From Hybos culiciformis (lineage: Eukaryota > Arthropoda > Insecta > Diptera > Hybotidae): DNA of 64,000 bases. Shown here one piece after another: positions 63,503 to 64,000 of this stretch. Every line of letters begins with the position of its first letter. Positions within the stretch are counted from its first letter, which is position 1. Position numbers and translations under genes: made by a program. The stretch spans positions 85,889,936 to 85,953,935 of the forward strand of contig OZ023274.1 of the NCBI GenBank assembly GCA_964007475.1, given 5' to 3'. The notes under the pieces were generated by a model. The model saw nothing but the letters and a program-made list of their open reading frames with translations, ran no database searches and had not been told where the DNA came from.

Positions 63503-64000
63503 CTATAATGTATCATATCTATTTCCTGGTAATTCACCATTATCACCAATTTCATCAAAAATAATTTCATTAAATATTATTTCTTCATTCCCACTACCGT
63601 TCTCTTCGGTTATAACTGCAGATCCCAATAAATTGACATCCATTATAGTTTGTTTTGTTGTTATGCCATTAGTTGTTTCAGATTTTACATACTGGTTCAC
63701 AATTATTGAACTATTCAAATGTTTCTCTTTTTGCATATGTTTAAGAAGTGATTGTTTTCTTGTGAAACCTAGATTACAAGTAAAGCATTCATATGGTTTG
63801 CGATCATTATGGATAAGCCGGTGTGTATTTTTGTTTGATAGTGAAAAAAATGCTTTACCACAAACCTCGCAAACAAATGATTTGGTACCAGAATGTGTTT
63901 TCAAATGTTTTTTATAATGTTCAGGATAAATAAAATCTGCTGGACATAATTTGCATTTAATAGGTCTTTGATTTTTATGAACACTAAGATGATAATCAAG
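63503..64000 (-). CDS. C2H2 zinc-finger protein, 3' end (cut by the window edge)
   Basis: The frame stays open from the window edge at 64000 down to the TAG at 63503-63505, so this is a partial gene whose start lies to the right. It shows the end of one finger (LDYHLSVH) and three complete C2H2 fingers: CKLC...HLKTH, CEVCGKAF...HRLIH and CFTCNLGF...HMQKEKH. All have 12 residues between the second Cys and first His; the last has a five-residue His spacing. Linkers (KNQRPIK, SGTKSFV, NDRKPYE) are TGEKP-like but degenerate. After the fingers comes an acidic tail (ENGSGNEEIIFNEIIFDEIG) ending NRYDTL. It is probably a nuclear DNA-binding regulator; no orthologue can be named. It is convergent with RyR. 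Confidence 0.9.
   Translation of the reverse strand, partial: LDYHLSVHKNQRPIKCKLCPADFIYPEHYKKHLKTHSGTKSFVCEVCGKAFFSLSNKNTHRLIHNDRKPYECFTCNLGFTRKQSLLKHMQKEKHLNSSIIVNQYVKSETTNGITTKQTIMDVNLLGSAVITEENGSGNEEIIFNEIIFDEIGDNGELPGNRYDTL

Noticed and set aside
63384..63917. 177-residue open frame on the + strand
   Set aside because: It is the opposite-strand shadow of the C2H2 zinc-finger coding sequence, whose Cys/His spacing is clear on the - strand.
1..64000. CRISPR arrays, bacterial operons, phage or viral genes
   Set aside because: None seen; the window has spliced animal genes and no such signatures.

Overview
This is a strongly AT-rich window from an animal genome, almost certainly an insect. 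It has widely spaced GT-AG introns, long A and T homopolymers, tRNA-like SINE copies and small hAT-type MITEs. The dominant content is one gene on the + strand: the insect-type ryanodine receptor (RyR), the giant tetrameric Ca2+-release channel of the sarco/endoplasmic reticulum. A Met at the position I align with lepidopteran I4790 argues mildly against Lepidoptera; I cannot name the order or species.

Layout. 1-25060: no coding sequence recognised, probably RyR intron 1 and/or 5' flank; it holds a tRNA-like SINE head (about 13235-13310), a pair of tandem SINE copies (20281-20500), a TA-flanked MITE (20507-20896), a hAT-type MITE with a perfect 8-bp target duplication (22019-22578) and several AT-rich repeats. 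25061-58899: 32 constitutive RyR coding exons plus two pairs of mutually exclusive exons, one member of each pair being counted among the 32. Every junction keeps frame, and the spliced exons sum to 15,303 nt, i.e. 5,100 codons plus stop. Only a short 5' coding exon (about 20 residues in the family) is missing. About 58900-59202: 3' UTR with AATAAA signals. 59203-63502: intergenic, nothing recognised. 63503-64000, - strand: the 3' end of a C2H2 zinc-finger gene running off the right edge, convergent with RyR.

Protein order: N-terminal IP3R/RyR domain, MIR, RIH, SPRY1, RyR repeats 1-2, SPRY2 (first alternative pair), SPRY3, central RIH, RyR repeats 3-4, helical core with a Lys-rich stretch, calmodulin-binding segment (second alternative pair), acidic stretch, RIH-associated domain, EF-hands, and the membrane domain with the GGGIGDE filter and a C-terminal Cys/His zinc site. 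The last 900 residues lie in one exon.

The most interesting signal is the second pair (50913-51025 and 51211-51320). Both exons align with the segment that in mammalian RyR1 is the high-affinity calmodulin site. One version keeps the Trp anchor and the other keeps the Phe anchor. In both pairs, including both exons or skipping both gives an early stop. Residue numbers below count from the first codon at 25061; add about 20 for full-length numbering. Exon numbers assume one missing upstream coding exon.
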